Source: Streptomyces sp. 1-11 (GTDB lineage: Bacteria > Actinomycetota > Actinomycetes > Streptomycetales > Streptomycetaceae). From it: a stretch of 64,000 nucleotides of DNA. This document shows positions 16,304 through 24,330 of the stretch, one piece after another. Within the stretch, counting starts at the first letter, position 1; each line of letters opens with the position of its first letter. The stretch is from NCBI RefSeq assembly GCF_007176755.1, contig NZ_BJTV01000010.1:231988-295987 (forward strand), written 5' to 3'. The notes under the pieces were generated by a model, which had not been told where the DNA came from, made no database searches, and saw nothing but the letters and a program-made list of their open reading frames with translations. The position numbers and the translations under genes are program-made.

Positions 16304-17617
16304 ATGCGCCACTCCCCCTCCACCCTCTCCGTCCCCGGGCCCAGCCGTCGCTCGCTGCTGCGCGGAGCGGGCGGTGCCGCGCTCCTCGCCGGTGCGGGCA
16401 CACCCTTGCTGTCCGCCTGCGGCGGCAGCGGCTCGGCCGCCGACCCGAAGACCGTCACCCTCGGCTCCAACGCCTCCGACGCCGTGCCGAAGAAGGCGTT
16501 CGCGGAGATCTACGCGACCTTCAGGAAGCGGTCCGGCATCACGGTCGACGTGAACACCAAGGACCACAACACCTTCCAGGAGCAGATCAACTCCTACCTC
16601 CAGGGCACCCCGGACGACGTGTTCAACTGGTTCGCCGGCTACCGCATGCAGTTCTTCGCGGCGAAGAAGCTGGCGACGCCGATCGACGACGTGTGGGCGA
16701 AGATCGAGGGCGACTTCCCCGAGGCGATGAAGAAGCTCAGCAAGGGCGAGGACGGCAAGTACTACTTCGTGCCGCTGTACACCTACCCCTGGGCGCTCTT
16801 CTACCGCAGGAGCCTCTTCCGGCAGCACGGCTACGAGATACCCGCCACCTGGGACCAGTTGGTCGCCCTGTGCAAGCGGATGAAGAAGGACGGCCTGGTC
16901 CCGATCGCCTTCGGCGACAAGGACGCCTGGCCGGCGATGGGCACCTTCGACCAGATCGACTTCCGGCTCAACGGCTACGACTTCCACGTCGATCTGATGG
17001 CCGGCAAGGCGTCCTGGACCGACGCGAAGGTGAAGGCCGTCTTCGACCACTGGAGCGAGCTGCTCCCCTACCACCAGGACGGCGCCCTGGGCCGCACCTG
17101 GCAGGACGCCGCGCAGACCCTGGTGGCCAAGAAGGCCGGCATGTACCTCCTGGGCTCGTTCGTGGGCCAGCAGTTCACGGCCAAGGCGGACCTGGACGAC
17201 CTGGACTTCTTCGCCTTCCCCGAGATCAACCCGGCCTACGGCCAGGACACCGTCGAGGCGCCGACCGACGGCTTCATGCTCAGCAGGTCGCCGAAGAACC
17301 ACGCGGGCGCGGTGAAGCTGCTGCAGTACCTCGGCACCCCGGAGGCCGAGACGGTCTACCTCAAGGCCGACTCCAGCGTGGTGGCCGCCTCCAGCAAGGC
17401 GGACACCTCCTCGTACACCGCGCTGCAGAAGAAGGCGTACGCGATGATCAGCGGCGCCAAGAGCCTCACCCAGTTCATGGACCGCGACAGCCGGCCGGAC
17501 TTCACCTCCACGGTGATGCAGCCCGCGCTGCAGAAGTTCGTCCAGAACCCCAAGGGCGTGGACGGCCTGCTGTCGTCGATCGAGCGCCAGAAGAAGACCA
17601 TCTTCGCGTCCTCGTGA
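16304..17617 (+). CDS. CUT1 sugar-binding lipoprotein (Tat-type signal)
   Basis: 437 residues. The N-terminus carries a twin-arginine-like 'SRRSLLRGAGG' followed by a lipobox 'PLLSAC', so it is probably exported folded by Tat and lipidated. The mature part is an extracellular solute-binding protein family 1 fold (MalE-like): 'TVTLGSNASDAVPKKAF' at the start and 'VEAPTDGFMLSRSPKN' in the hinge region. It binds an oligosaccharide or sugar for import. ATG 16304 with AGGAG eight bases upstream. It overlaps the next gene (GTGA at 17614-17617), forming an operon with two permeases. Confidence 0.92.
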   Translation: MRHSPSTLSVPGPSRRSLLRGAGGAALLAGAGTPLLSACGGSGSAADPKTVTLGSNASDAVPKKAFAEIYATFRKRSGITVDVNTKDHNTFQEQINSYLQGTPDDVFNWFAGYRMQFFAAKKLATPIDDVWAKIEGDFPEAMKKLSKGEDGKYYFVPLYTYPWALFYRRSLFRQHGYEIPATWDQLVALCKRMKKDGLVPIAFGDKDAWPAMGTFDQIDFRLNGYDFHVDLMAGKASWTDAKVKAVFDHWSELLPYHQDGALGRTWQDAAQTLVAKKAGMYLLGSFVGQQFTAKADLDDLDFFAFPEINPAYGQDTVEAPTDGFMLSRSPKNHAGAVKLLQYLGTPEAETVYLKADSSVVAASSKADTSSYTALQKKAYAMISGAKSLTQFMDRDSRPDFTSTVMQPALQKFVQNPKGVDGLLSSIERQKKTIFASS

Positions 17618-18606
17618 GCGCCCCGATGACGACCGACACGACGACGAAGACGCCGGAGGCGGCCGCCGTGCCGCCTCCTGGCGCCGCGCCCGGTACGACG
17701 CGGGCCGCACGGGGCCACCGGCGCCTGCTGACCCGCCGCGACCGGATCACGCTCGCCTTCATGGCGGGCGTCCCCACGGTCCTGCACGTGGCCCTGGTCT
17801 GGGTCACCGCGCTCGCCTCGGTCCTCCTCGCCTTCACCACCTGGGACGGCATCGGGTTCGACTCGATCCGGTGGGTGGGGCTGGAGAACTTCCAGCAGCT
17901 CTTCGACGACAACCCGCAGTTCTGGCCCGCCGTCCAGCACAACGTCATCTGGTTCGCGGTCCTGATCCTCCTCCCGACGCCGTTCGGGCTGTTCCTGGCG
18001 GTGCAGCTGGACAAGCGGATCCGGTTCAGCCGGGTCTACCAGACCGCGTTCTTCCTGCCGGTCGTCATCTCGATGGCGTGCATCGGGTTCGTCTGGCAGC
18101 TCGTCTACAACCCGGACACCGGCCTGATCAACAGCATCGTCGGGGCCAACGAGCCCGGTCACTACATCGACTGGATCGGCGACCCCGACCTGAACCTGTG
18201 GGCGGTGCTCGTCGCCGCGTCCTGGCGGCACACCGGCTACATGATGATCCTCTACCTGGCCGGCCTGAAGAGCGTCGACCCGTCCCTGCGGGAGGCGGCC
18301 GCGCTGGACGGAGCGGGCGAGTGGCAGTCGTTCCGGCACGTCGTCTTCCCGACCCTGCGCCCGACCAACACGGTCGTCCTCGTCGTCACCATCATCGAGG
18401 CGCTGCGCGCCTTCGACCTGGTCTTCGTCTTCAACAAGGGTGCGCAGGGGACGGAGTTGCTGTCGATCCTGGTGACGAACAACATCATCGGCGAGTCCAG
18501 CCGCATCGGTTACGGCTCCGCCATCGCGGTGGTCCTGCTGGTGATCTCCCTCGCGGTGATCATCCCGTACCTGGTGGCCACCTTCCGGAAGGAGCGGCGA
18601 CCGTGA
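17614..18606 (+). CDS. CUT1 sugar ABC transporter permease (MalF-like)
   Basis: 330 residues from GTG 17614, which overlaps the preceding stop (GTGA); an in-frame ATG at 17626 is the alternative. I prefer the GTG because the second permease starts in the same way and with the same first residues. Six transmembrane segments follow a Pro/Thr-rich N-terminal tail. The EAA loop that contacts the ATPase is 'LREAAALDGAGEWQSFRHV'. No ATPase gene accompanies this operon. That is normal in Streptomyces, where CUT1 importers share the multi-use ATPase MsiK encoded elsewhere. The next gene again overlaps by four bases. Confidence 0.9.
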   Translation: MSAPMTTDTTTKTPEAAAVPPPGAAPGTTRAARGHRRLLTRRDRITLAFMAGVPTVLHVALVWVTALASVLLAFTTWDGIGFDSIRWVGLENFQQLFDDNPQFWPAVQHNVIWFAVLILLPTPFGLFLAVQLDKRIRFSRVYQTAFFLPVVISMACIGFVWQLVYNPDTGLINSIVGANEPGHYIDWIGDPDLNLWAVLVAASWRHTGYMMILYLAGLKSVDPSLREAAALDGAGEWQSFRHVVFPTLRPTNTVVLVVTIIEALRAFDLVFVFNKGAQGTELLSILVTNNIIGESSRIGYGSAIAVVLLVISLAVIIPYLVATFRKERRP

Positions 18607-19490
18607 GCGCCCCCACCGCCGCACTCAGGCGGCGCGCCCCCGTGCGCCCGGCCCGGGTCCTGCTGCACGTCTTCCTCTCGGTCACCGCCCTGGCGTGGCT
18701 GGCGCCCCTGCTGTGGGCGGTCTTCTCGGCCCTGCGCCCCTACAGCGAGACCAGCGCCAAGGGGTACGTGTCCTGGCCGGACAAGCTCGGCCTGGACAAC
18801 TTCACCCACGCGTACCAGCAGTCGGACATGACGCACTACTTCGTCAACACGCTGCTCATCGCGGTGCCGGCGGTGCTGCTGACGCTGTTCCTGTCCTCGT
18901 GCGTCGCCTTCTACGTCGCCCGGTTCGACTTCCGGGTCAACCTGGCGCTGCTACTGGTCTTCACCGCGGGCAACCTGCTCCCGCAGCAGGTCATCATCAC
19001 GCCGCTGTACCGGATGTACCTGCTCACCGATCTGCCCGGCATCACCGCGAGCGGGAAGCTGTACGACTCCGCGCTCGGCCTCGTCCTCATCCACGTGGCG
19101 TTCCAGTCCGGGTTCTGCGCGTTCGTGCTGAGCAACTACATGCGCTCGCTGCCGCACGAGCTGACCGAGGCGGCGCTGGTCGACGGCGCCTCGGTGTGGC
19201 GGCTGTACTGGCAGATCACACTGCCGCTGTGCAAGCCGGCGATGGCGGCGCTGGCGACCCTGCTGTCGATCTGGATCTACAACGACTTCTTCTGGGCCCT
19301 GGTGCTGATCTCCACCGGTGAGAACATGCCGATCACCTCGGCCCTGAACAACCTGTCCGGCCAGTACTTCACCGACCCCAACCTGGTCGCCGCCGGGGCC
19401 CTGCTCACCGCCGTCCCCACCCTGATCGTCTACTTCGCGCTGCAGCGCCAGTTCGTCAGCGGTCTGACCCTGGGCTCCGGCAAGGGCTGA
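18603..19490 (+). CDS. CUT1 sugar ABC transporter permease (MalG-like)
   Basis: 295 residues from GTG 18603, overlapping the MalF-like stop in a GTGA. Six membrane segments and the EAA loop 'LTEAALVDGASVWRLYW' identify it as the second inner-membrane subunit of the CUT1 importer. The periplasmic binding protein and the other permease are directly upstream, so the operon is complete except for the shared ATPase. After the stop there are 165 bases before the APC transporter, which include an AT-rich stretch (19525-19580) where I see no clear hairpin. Confidence 0.92.
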   Translation: MSAPTAALRRRAPVRPARVLLHVFLSVTALAWLAPLLWAVFSALRPYSETSAKGYVSWPDKLGLDNFTHAYQQSDMTHYFVNTLLIAVPAVLLTLFLSSCVAFYVARFDFRVNLALLLVFTAGNLLPQQVIITPLYRMYLLTDLPGITASGKLYDSALGLVLIHVAFQSGFCAFVLSNYMRSLPHELTEAALVDGASVWRLYWQITLPLCKPAMAALATLLSIWIYNDFFWALVLISTGENMPITSALNNLSGQYFTDPNLVAAGALLTAVPTLIVYFALQRQFVSGLTLGSGKG

Positions 19491-19655
19491 CGGACGTCTC
19501 GCGGTACGAAGGCCTCACACGAGCATTTCTTTCGTCATCGAACGGGTCCAACGGGACAAAAAACGGCGATTTTGTTTCAGGTCGGGGCATCCCCGACCAT
19601 GGCTTGGTCCCCGGCGATCCCGGGAACACCCGTTCGATGAGAGGCACACCCACCC

Positions 19656-21053
19656 ATGCACGTCACCGGGACCGCCGCGCGGCAGGCTCCGGCCCCCTCG
19701 GGAACCCACCCCGTTCCCGCCGAGGACCCGAACGGCGACACCGGACGGCACGCCCGCCGCTTCGGACTGCCCGTCGCCACCGCGCTGGTCATGGGCAACA
19801 TCATCGGCGGGGGCATCTTCCTGCTCCCCGCCTCCGTCGCCCCCTACGGCACCGTCAGCCTGGTCGCCTTCGGTGTGCTGACCGTCGGCGCCATCACGCT
19901 CGCCCTGGTCTTCGGCCGGCTCGCCGAACGCGACCCGCGCACCGGCGGCCCCTACGTCTACGCCCGCGAGGCCTTCGGCGACTTCGCCGGCTTCCTCGCC
20001 GCCTGGGCGTACTGGATCACCACCTGGGTGTCGAACGCCGCGCTCGCCGTCGCCGCCGTCGGCTACCTCGACGTGCTGATCCCGGTGGCCGGCCACCGCT
20101 GGAGCGCGTGTCTGGCGGCCCTGGCACTGCAGTGGCTACCCGCGCTCGCCAACTTCGCCGGCACCCGCTACGTGGGCGCCGTGCAGCTCGTCTCCACCGT
20201 GCTGAAGTTCGTCCCGCTGCTGCTCGTCGCGGTCGGCGGGCTGTTCTTCTTCGACCCGGCGAAGCTCGGGCCGTTCAACGCCACCGGCGGCGGCGCCATC
20301 GGCGCGGTGTCCGCCTGCGCCGCCCTGCTGCTCTTCTCCTACCTCGGGGTGGAGTCCGCCGCCGTCAGCGCGGGCGAGGTCAAGGACGCCCGCCGCAACG
20401 TGGGGCGGGCCACCGTCATCGGCACGGCCGGCGCGGCCCTGGTGTACCTGCTCGGCATCCTGTCGGTCTTCGGCACGGTGGGGCACGGGCGTCTGGTGAC
20501 GTCCACCGCGCCGTTCTCGGACGCCGTGAACGCCATGTTCGGCGGAAGCTGGGGCGGCTGGGCCGTGGCCCTCGCCGCGCTGGTGTCGATGACCGGCTGC
20601 CTCAACGGCTGGACGCTGCTGAGCGCCCAGACCCCGTACGCCGCCGCACGGGACGGCCTGTTCCCGGCCGCCTTCGCCCGCCGCCGCCGCGGCGTGCCCA
20701 CCGTCGGGGTCGGTGTCACCGTCGTCCTCGCCTCGCTGCTCACCGTGTACAACTACACGGCGGGCTCCGCGAAGGTCTTCGACATGCTGGTGCTCGTCAC
20801 CACGTTCACCGCGACCGTGCCGTACCTGCTGGCCACCGCGGCCCAGGTGTTCCACCTGGTCTCCGGCCGGCGCGAGTCGGTCGACCGGGCGCGGCTGCTG
20901 CGGGACGCCGTGGTCACCGCGGTGGCGGCCGCCTTCTCGATGTGGCTCGTCGCGGGCGCCGGCTACGCGGCGGTGTACCAGGGGGTGCTGTTCCTGTTCG
21001 CCGGGATCATCGTCTACGCGGTGATGGCTGCCCGGCGGCAGCGCCCGGCCTGA
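19656..21053 (+). CDS. APC-family amino acid/polyamine antiporter
   Basis: 465 residues with about 12 membrane segments. The start 'LPVATALVMGNIIGGGIFLLP' carries the G(S/N)xIGxGIF signature of the APC superfamily (substrate carboxylate-binding unwound helix 1). The pattern is closest to basic amino acid/polyamine antiporters (AdiC/PotE/CadB type), and 'YLGVESAAVSAGEVKDARRN' matches helix 6 and the following loop. ATG 19656 follows GAGAGG by 10-15 bases, so spacing is somewhat long. No decarboxylase gene is adjacent, so the exchange partner is unknown. Monocistronic, followed by a hairpin and tRNA-Pro. Confidence 0.88.
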   Translation: MHVTGTAARQAPAPSGTHPVPAEDPNGDTGRHARRFGLPVATALVMGNIIGGGIFLLPASVAPYGTVSLVAFGVLTVGAITLALVFGRLAERDPRTGGPYVYAREAFGDFAGFLAAWAYWITTWVSNAALAVAAVGYLDVLIPVAGHRWSACLAALALQWLPALANFAGTRYVGAVQLVSTVLKFVPLLLVAVGGLFFFDPAKLGPFNATGGGAIGAVSACAALLLFSYLGVESAAVSAGEVKDARRNVGRATVIGTAGAALVYLLGILSVFGTVGHGRLVTSTAPFSDAVNAMFGGSWGGWAVALAALVSMTGCLNGWTLLSAQTPYAAARDGLFPAAFARRRRGVPTVGVGVTVVLASLLTVYNYTAGSAKVFDMLVLVTTFTATVPYLLATAAQVFHLVSGRRESVDRARLLRDAVVTAVAAAFSMWLVAGAGYAAVYQGVLFLFAGIIVYAVMAARRQRPA

Positions 21054-21105
21054 CCGGGCCACGGCGGACGGACACGCGCCCGCGTCCGGGGCCCGGACAC
21101 GGCGA

Positions 21106-21139
21106 AGGGGCCGTACGAGACTGCTCTCGAACGGCCCCT
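21106..21139 (-). terminator. Hairpin 3' of tRNA-Pro copy 2
   Basis: Perfect 9-bp stem AGGGGCCGT / ACGGCCCCT (21106-21114 with 21131-21139) with a 16-base loop, just downstream of the leftward tRNA and also 53 bases after the APC transporter stop. It probably ends both transcripts. Confidence 0.7.
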
Positions 21140-21157
21140 GACCTGCTTCTTCGCAAG

Positions 21158-21231
<74 letters not shown>

Positions 21232-21323
21232 GTGCGCTCACTCGCGGTGACCCGCGTGATCGCGCGAACAGCACTTTACCCCACGCACGGGGGTGCGCCG
21301 AAGAGGCCCCGGGCCGGGACCGG

Positions 21324-21329
21324 GACAAT
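21324..21329 (+). promoter_or_regulatory. -10 box of leaderless DUF309 gene
   Basis: GACAAT followed by seven bases and the ATG at 21337; no ribosome-binding site lies between. Confidence 0.5.
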
Positions 21330-21336
21330 GGGCCCT

Positions 21337-21858
21337 ATGACAGACGCGGACACGACGGCGGGACGTCCGGCGGACGGCCGGGACCGGGACGCGGACGGGC
21401 GGGCGCGCAACGCCCGGCCCCGGGACGGGCTGGGCCGGCCGCTGCCGTACGGGGCGGCCGGGGTCGAGCGGCAGCCGGAAGGCGTCGTACGGACCGCCGC
21501 CGAGACGGTCGCCGAGGCGCAGGCGCTGCTGGACGCGGGCCGGCCCTTCCACGCCCACGAGGTGTTCGAGGACGCCTGGAAGTCGGGACCCGAGGACGAG
21601 CGGACGCTGTGGCGGGGTCTCGCCCAGCTCGCCGTGGGGCTCACGCACGCCGCCCGGGGCAACGTCACCGGCGGGGCGCGGCTGCTGCGGCGGGGTGCGG
21701 ACGCGGTCGAGGAGTGGGCGGTCGTGCGCGGCGAGGACCGGCCCTACGGGATCGATCTGGCCGGGCTCGCCGGGTGGGCGCGGGAGCTGGCCGGGCGGGT
21801 GGAGAGCGGGCCGGAGCCCGTCGACGCGGCCGCCGAGGCGCCGCGGCTGACGTCCTGA
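21337..21858 (+). CDS. DUF309-domain protein
   Basis: 173 residues. The first 45 are a disordered Arg/Asp/Gly-rich tail. The rest is a compact helical DUF309 domain with its signature 'LLDAGRPFHAHEVFEDAWK' (the conserved H-x-x-E-x-x-x-E/D-x-x-W pattern) and 'GLAQLAVGLTHAARGN'. The molecular role of DUF309 is unknown; the His/Glu pattern suggests metal binding. An ATG three codons upstream (21328) is possible, but the -10-like GACAAT seven bases before 21337 indicates a leaderless start there. It is followed by cobF after 66 bases, with a separate promoter. Confidence 0.85.
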   Translation: MTDADTTAGRPADGRDRDADGRARNARPRDGLGRPLPYGAAGVERQPEGVVRTAAETVAEAQALLDAGRPFHAHEVFEDAWKSGPEDERTLWRGLAQLAVGLTHAARGNVTGGARLLRRGADAVEEWAVVRGEDRPYGIDLAGLAGWARELAGRVESGPEPVDAAAEAPRLTS

Positions 21859-21912
21859 CCGCCTCCGCGCGGCCCTCGTGGAGGCGGTGGGATCACCGTC
21901 GGCGGCATGCGG

Positions 21913-21918
21913 CAGACT
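21913..21918 (+). promoter_or_regulatory. -10 box of leaderless cobF
   Basis: CAGACT, then six bases, then the GTG at 21925. This decides the start against the ATG at 21907, which lies upstream of the promoter box. Confidence 0.55.
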
Positions 21919-21924
21919 CGGGGC

Positions 21925-22698
21925 GTGCGAAAGATTCATGTCATCGGTATCGGTGCGGGCGACCCCGACCAGCTGACCCTCCAGGCGGTCAAGGCGCTGC
22001 GCGGCACGGACGTGTTCTTCCTGCTGGACAAGGGCGAGGTGAAGAGCGACCTCACCGGGCTCCGCCGGGACATGCTCGACGCGCACCTGCCCGAGGGCGG
22101 CTACCGGGTGGTGACCGCACGCGACCCGGAGCGGGACCGCACGGCGGGCGGGGCGTCGTACTCCCCGGCCGTGGAGGACTGGCGTGCCGCGCGCGCGGAC
22201 ATCTACGAGCGGCTGATCACCGAGGAGCTGGGCGAGGACGGCACCGGCGCGTTCCTGGTGTGGGGGGACCCGTCGCTGTACGACAGCACGCTGGGCATCC
22301 TGCAGGAGGTGCTGGCCCGGGGCACGGTCGGGTTCGAGTACGACGTGGTGCCCGGCATCAGCAGCGTCTCCTCGCTGGTGGCCCGGCATCGCACGGGGCT
22401 GAACCGGGTGGCGCGTCCGGTGCAGATCACCACCGGGCGGCGGCTGGCCGAGGGCTTCCCGGAGGGGGTGGACGACGTCGTGGTGATGCTGGACGCGCAC
22501 CAGGCCTTCCGGCGGTACGCCGGACAGGACATCGACATCTACTGGGGGGCGTACCTGGGCACCCCGGACGAGATCCTCGTCTCCGGCCCGCTCGCCGAGG
22601 CCGGCCCGCGTATCGAGCGGGTGCGGGCTGAGGCGCGGGAGCGCAAGGGCTGGATCATGGACACGTATCTGCTGCGCCGGAACCCCGCGGAGAGCTGA
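21925..22698 (+). CDS. cobF: CobF, precorrin-6A synthase (deacetylating)
   Basis: 257 residues. SAM-dependent tetrapyrrole methylase fold: 'KIHVIGIGAGDPDQLTLQAV' at the N-terminus (the family's GxGxGD motif), 'FLVWGDPSLYDST' (GDPxxY), and 'VVPGISSVSSLVARH'. CobF methylates C1 of precorrin-5 and removes the C20-derived acetate in aerobic cobalamin synthesis. GTG 21925 is preferred because a -10 box precedes it at leaderless distance and family members begin at this point. The 3' end overlaps the convergent cobK by 44 bases. No other cob genes are in the window, so it is an outlying member of the pathway. Confidence 0.92.
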   Translation: MRKIHVIGIGAGDPDQLTLQAVKALRGTDVFFLLDKGEVKSDLTGLRRDMLDAHLPEGGYRVVTARDPERDRTAGGASYSPAVEDWRAARADIYERLITEELGEDGTGAFLVWGDPSLYDSTLGILQEVLARGTVGFEYDVVPGISSVSSLVARHRTGLNRVARPVQITTGRRLAEGFPEGVDDVVVMLDAHQAFRRYAGQDIDIYWGAYLGTPDEILVSGPLAEAGPRIERVRAEARERKGWIMDTYLLRRNPAES

Positions 22699-23431
22699 GG
22701 CCCAGCCGCAGCAGCACGCCGGCCACGTCGGGCACCACCGTGGCCCCGGCCGGCGGTTCCGGGCGGCGTACGACGACCACGGGCAGCCCCAGGTCCCGTG
22801 CCGCGGTCAGTTTCGCGGCCGTCGCCGCGCCCCCGCTGTCCTTGGTGACCAGGACGTCGATCCGGTGGCCGCGCAGGAGGCGGGTCTCGTCGGCCACGGT
22901 GAAGGGGCCGCGGGCGAGGACCACCCGTGTGTCCGGCGGCAGCGGCGGCTCGGGCGGGTCGACCGAGCGCACGACGAAGCTCAGGTCCGTGAGGTGGCGG
23001 AAGGCGGCGAGACCGAGGCGCCCGGTGCTGAGGAACACCCGTCGGCCCAGGCGGGGCAGCGCCTCGGCGGCCGCGTCGAGCGAGCCGACCGAGTGCCATC
23101 GGTCGCCGGGTCCGGGCGACCAGCCGGGGCGGCGCAGCAGCAGGGCGCGTGTCCCGGTGGCCGCCGCCGCGCGGACCGCGTTGGCCGTGATCGTCGCGGC
23201 GAACGGGTGGGTGGCGTCGACCAGGACGTCCACCCGGTGCGCGCGCAGCCAGTCGGCGAGGCCCCCGGACCCGCCGAAACCGCCGGTGCGCACTTCGCCC
23301 GCCACCGGGGCCGGGCGGGCGACCCGGCCGGCCAGCGAGGTGGTGACCCGGACTCCGGGGCGCGCGGCGAGGTCCGCGGCGAGACGGCGGGCCTCGGTGG
23401 TGCCGCCGAGGATCAGGACGTGCTGCGACAT
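22655..23431 (-). CDS. cobK: CobK, precorrin-6A reductase
   Basis: 258 residues. N-terminal 'VLILGGTTEARRLAADL' is the family signature, with 'VDVLVDATHPFAATITANA' and 'VLVTKDSGGAATAAKL' as further CbiJ/CobK landmarks. The enzyme reduces precorrin-6A with NADPH, the step directly after CobF, so the convergent pair encodes consecutive reactions. ATG 23431 is preferred over an in-frame start 18 codons upstream because TACGCT sits seven bases before it (leaderless). Its last 44 bases overlap the end of cobF on the other strand. Confidence 0.92.
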   Translation of the reverse strand: MSQHVLILGGTTEARRLAADLAARPGVRVTTSLAGRVARPAPVAGEVRTGGFGGSGGLADWLRAHRVDVLVDATHPFAATITANAVRAAAATGTRALLLRRPGWSPGPGDRWHSVGSLDAAAEALPRLGRRVFLSTGRLGLAAFRHLTDLSFVVRSVDPPEPPLPPDTRVVLARGPFTVADETRLLRGHRIDVLVTKDSGGAATAAKLTAARDLGLPVVVVRRPEPPAGATVVPDVAGVLLRLGLSSPRGSGAADTCP

Positions 23432-23438
23432 GGGGACG

Positions 23439-23444
23439 AGCGTA
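23439..23444 (-). promoter_or_regulatory. -10 box of leaderless cobK
   Basis: Reverse-strand TACGCT, seven bases before the ATG at 23431. The adjoining 23446-23490 contains a tandem decamer-like repeat of GTCCCGGCAC, which may be simple-sequence noise. Confidence 0.5.
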
Positions 23445-23492
23445 CGTCCCGGCACGGCCCGGCCCGTCCCGGCACGTCCCGGCACGTCCCGG

Positions 23493-24266
23493 CTAGCGCA
23501 GCAGCAGCTGCAGGGCGCCGACGACGGTCGCCGCGATCACCAGTCGTTCGAAGAGCCGCTGGTCGATCTTGTGCACGGCCCATCTGCCGATCAGCGCGCC
23601 GGGCACCACGAACACCACGAGTGCCGCGTCGAGGAGCAGCGAGCGCCCGTCGATCAGGCCGAGTCCGGCGCTGAAGGGCACCTTGGAGACGTTCACGACG
23701 AGGAAGAAGAAGGCCGACGTGCCGAGGAAGCCGAGCTTGCGGAAGCCCGCGGAAAGGAGATACATCGACATCACCGGGCCGCCCGCGTTGGCGACCATCG
23801 TGGTGAACCCGCCGAGGACGCCGTAGGAGCGCGCCTTGATCCGGCCCGCCCGGCCGACGACCGCGTCCGGCCCGGCCTCCGTCCCGGCCCCGCGCCGCCG
23901 CCACACCGTGACGCCCGCCATCAGCAGCAGGATCGCGCCGATCGAGGTCCGCACGACCGCGTCGTCGGCCCACAGCAGGAACACGGTGCCGGCCACCACG
24001 CCGGCCGCGACGGCCGGGAACAGCCGCCACAGCGTGGGCCAGTGGGCGTGCCGCCGGTAGGTGAGCACGGCGAGCACGTCACCGGCGATCAGCACCGGCA
24101 GCAGCACTCCGGTGGAGGCGCGGGCGGGCAGGACCGCCGCGAAGACCGCGAGGCTGACCGTGTTGGCCCCGCTGACGGCGGTCTTGGAGAAGCCCACCAG
24201 CAGGGCCGCGAGGGCGAGGGCGGTGAACCCTCAGCCGGATATGTGCCAGAGCGTCATCGTGTTCAT
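23493..24266 (-). pseudogene. TSUP (TauE/SafE) permease with premature in-frame TGA
   Basis: From ATG 24266 the reverse strand reads 'MNTMTLWHISG', then TGA (24233-24231), then continues in the same frame into a complete TSUP permease of about 245 residues ('ALLVGFSKTAVSGANTVSLAV', later 'FTTMVANAGGPVMSMYLL'). Family members usually have Trp at this point, so TGG to TGA is the likely change. Translation might restart at GTG 24197, but no ribosome-binding site precedes it and half of the first membrane helix would be lost. It could be a real nonsense mutation, a sequencing error, or an unusual short form. Otherwise the gene is intact; TSUP proteins move sulfite or organosulfonates. Confidence 0.7.
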
Positions 24267-24330
24267 ACGGCGACCGATGCTATGCGCGCACATCCGTCAA
24301 CCGGACACGGGTTTCCGGGCCCGGCCGGCC

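Noticed and set aside
16304..19490. CUT1 importer as a broken system because no ATPase gene is present
   Set aside because: Streptomyces CUT1 importers commonly use the shared ATPase MsiK encoded elsewhere, so absence is normal.
23446..23490. Tandem GTCCCGGCAC repeat as a functional repeat array
   Set aside because: Only a few imperfect units in a GC-rich gap next to the cobK start. No spacer structure, so neither CRISPR nor a clear regulatory array.
24231..24233. TGA in the TSUP gene as a selenocysteine codon
   Set aside because: No selenoprotein of this family is known to me, the expected residue is Trp, and no hairpin of the right type follows. A nonsense change or sequence error is simpler.
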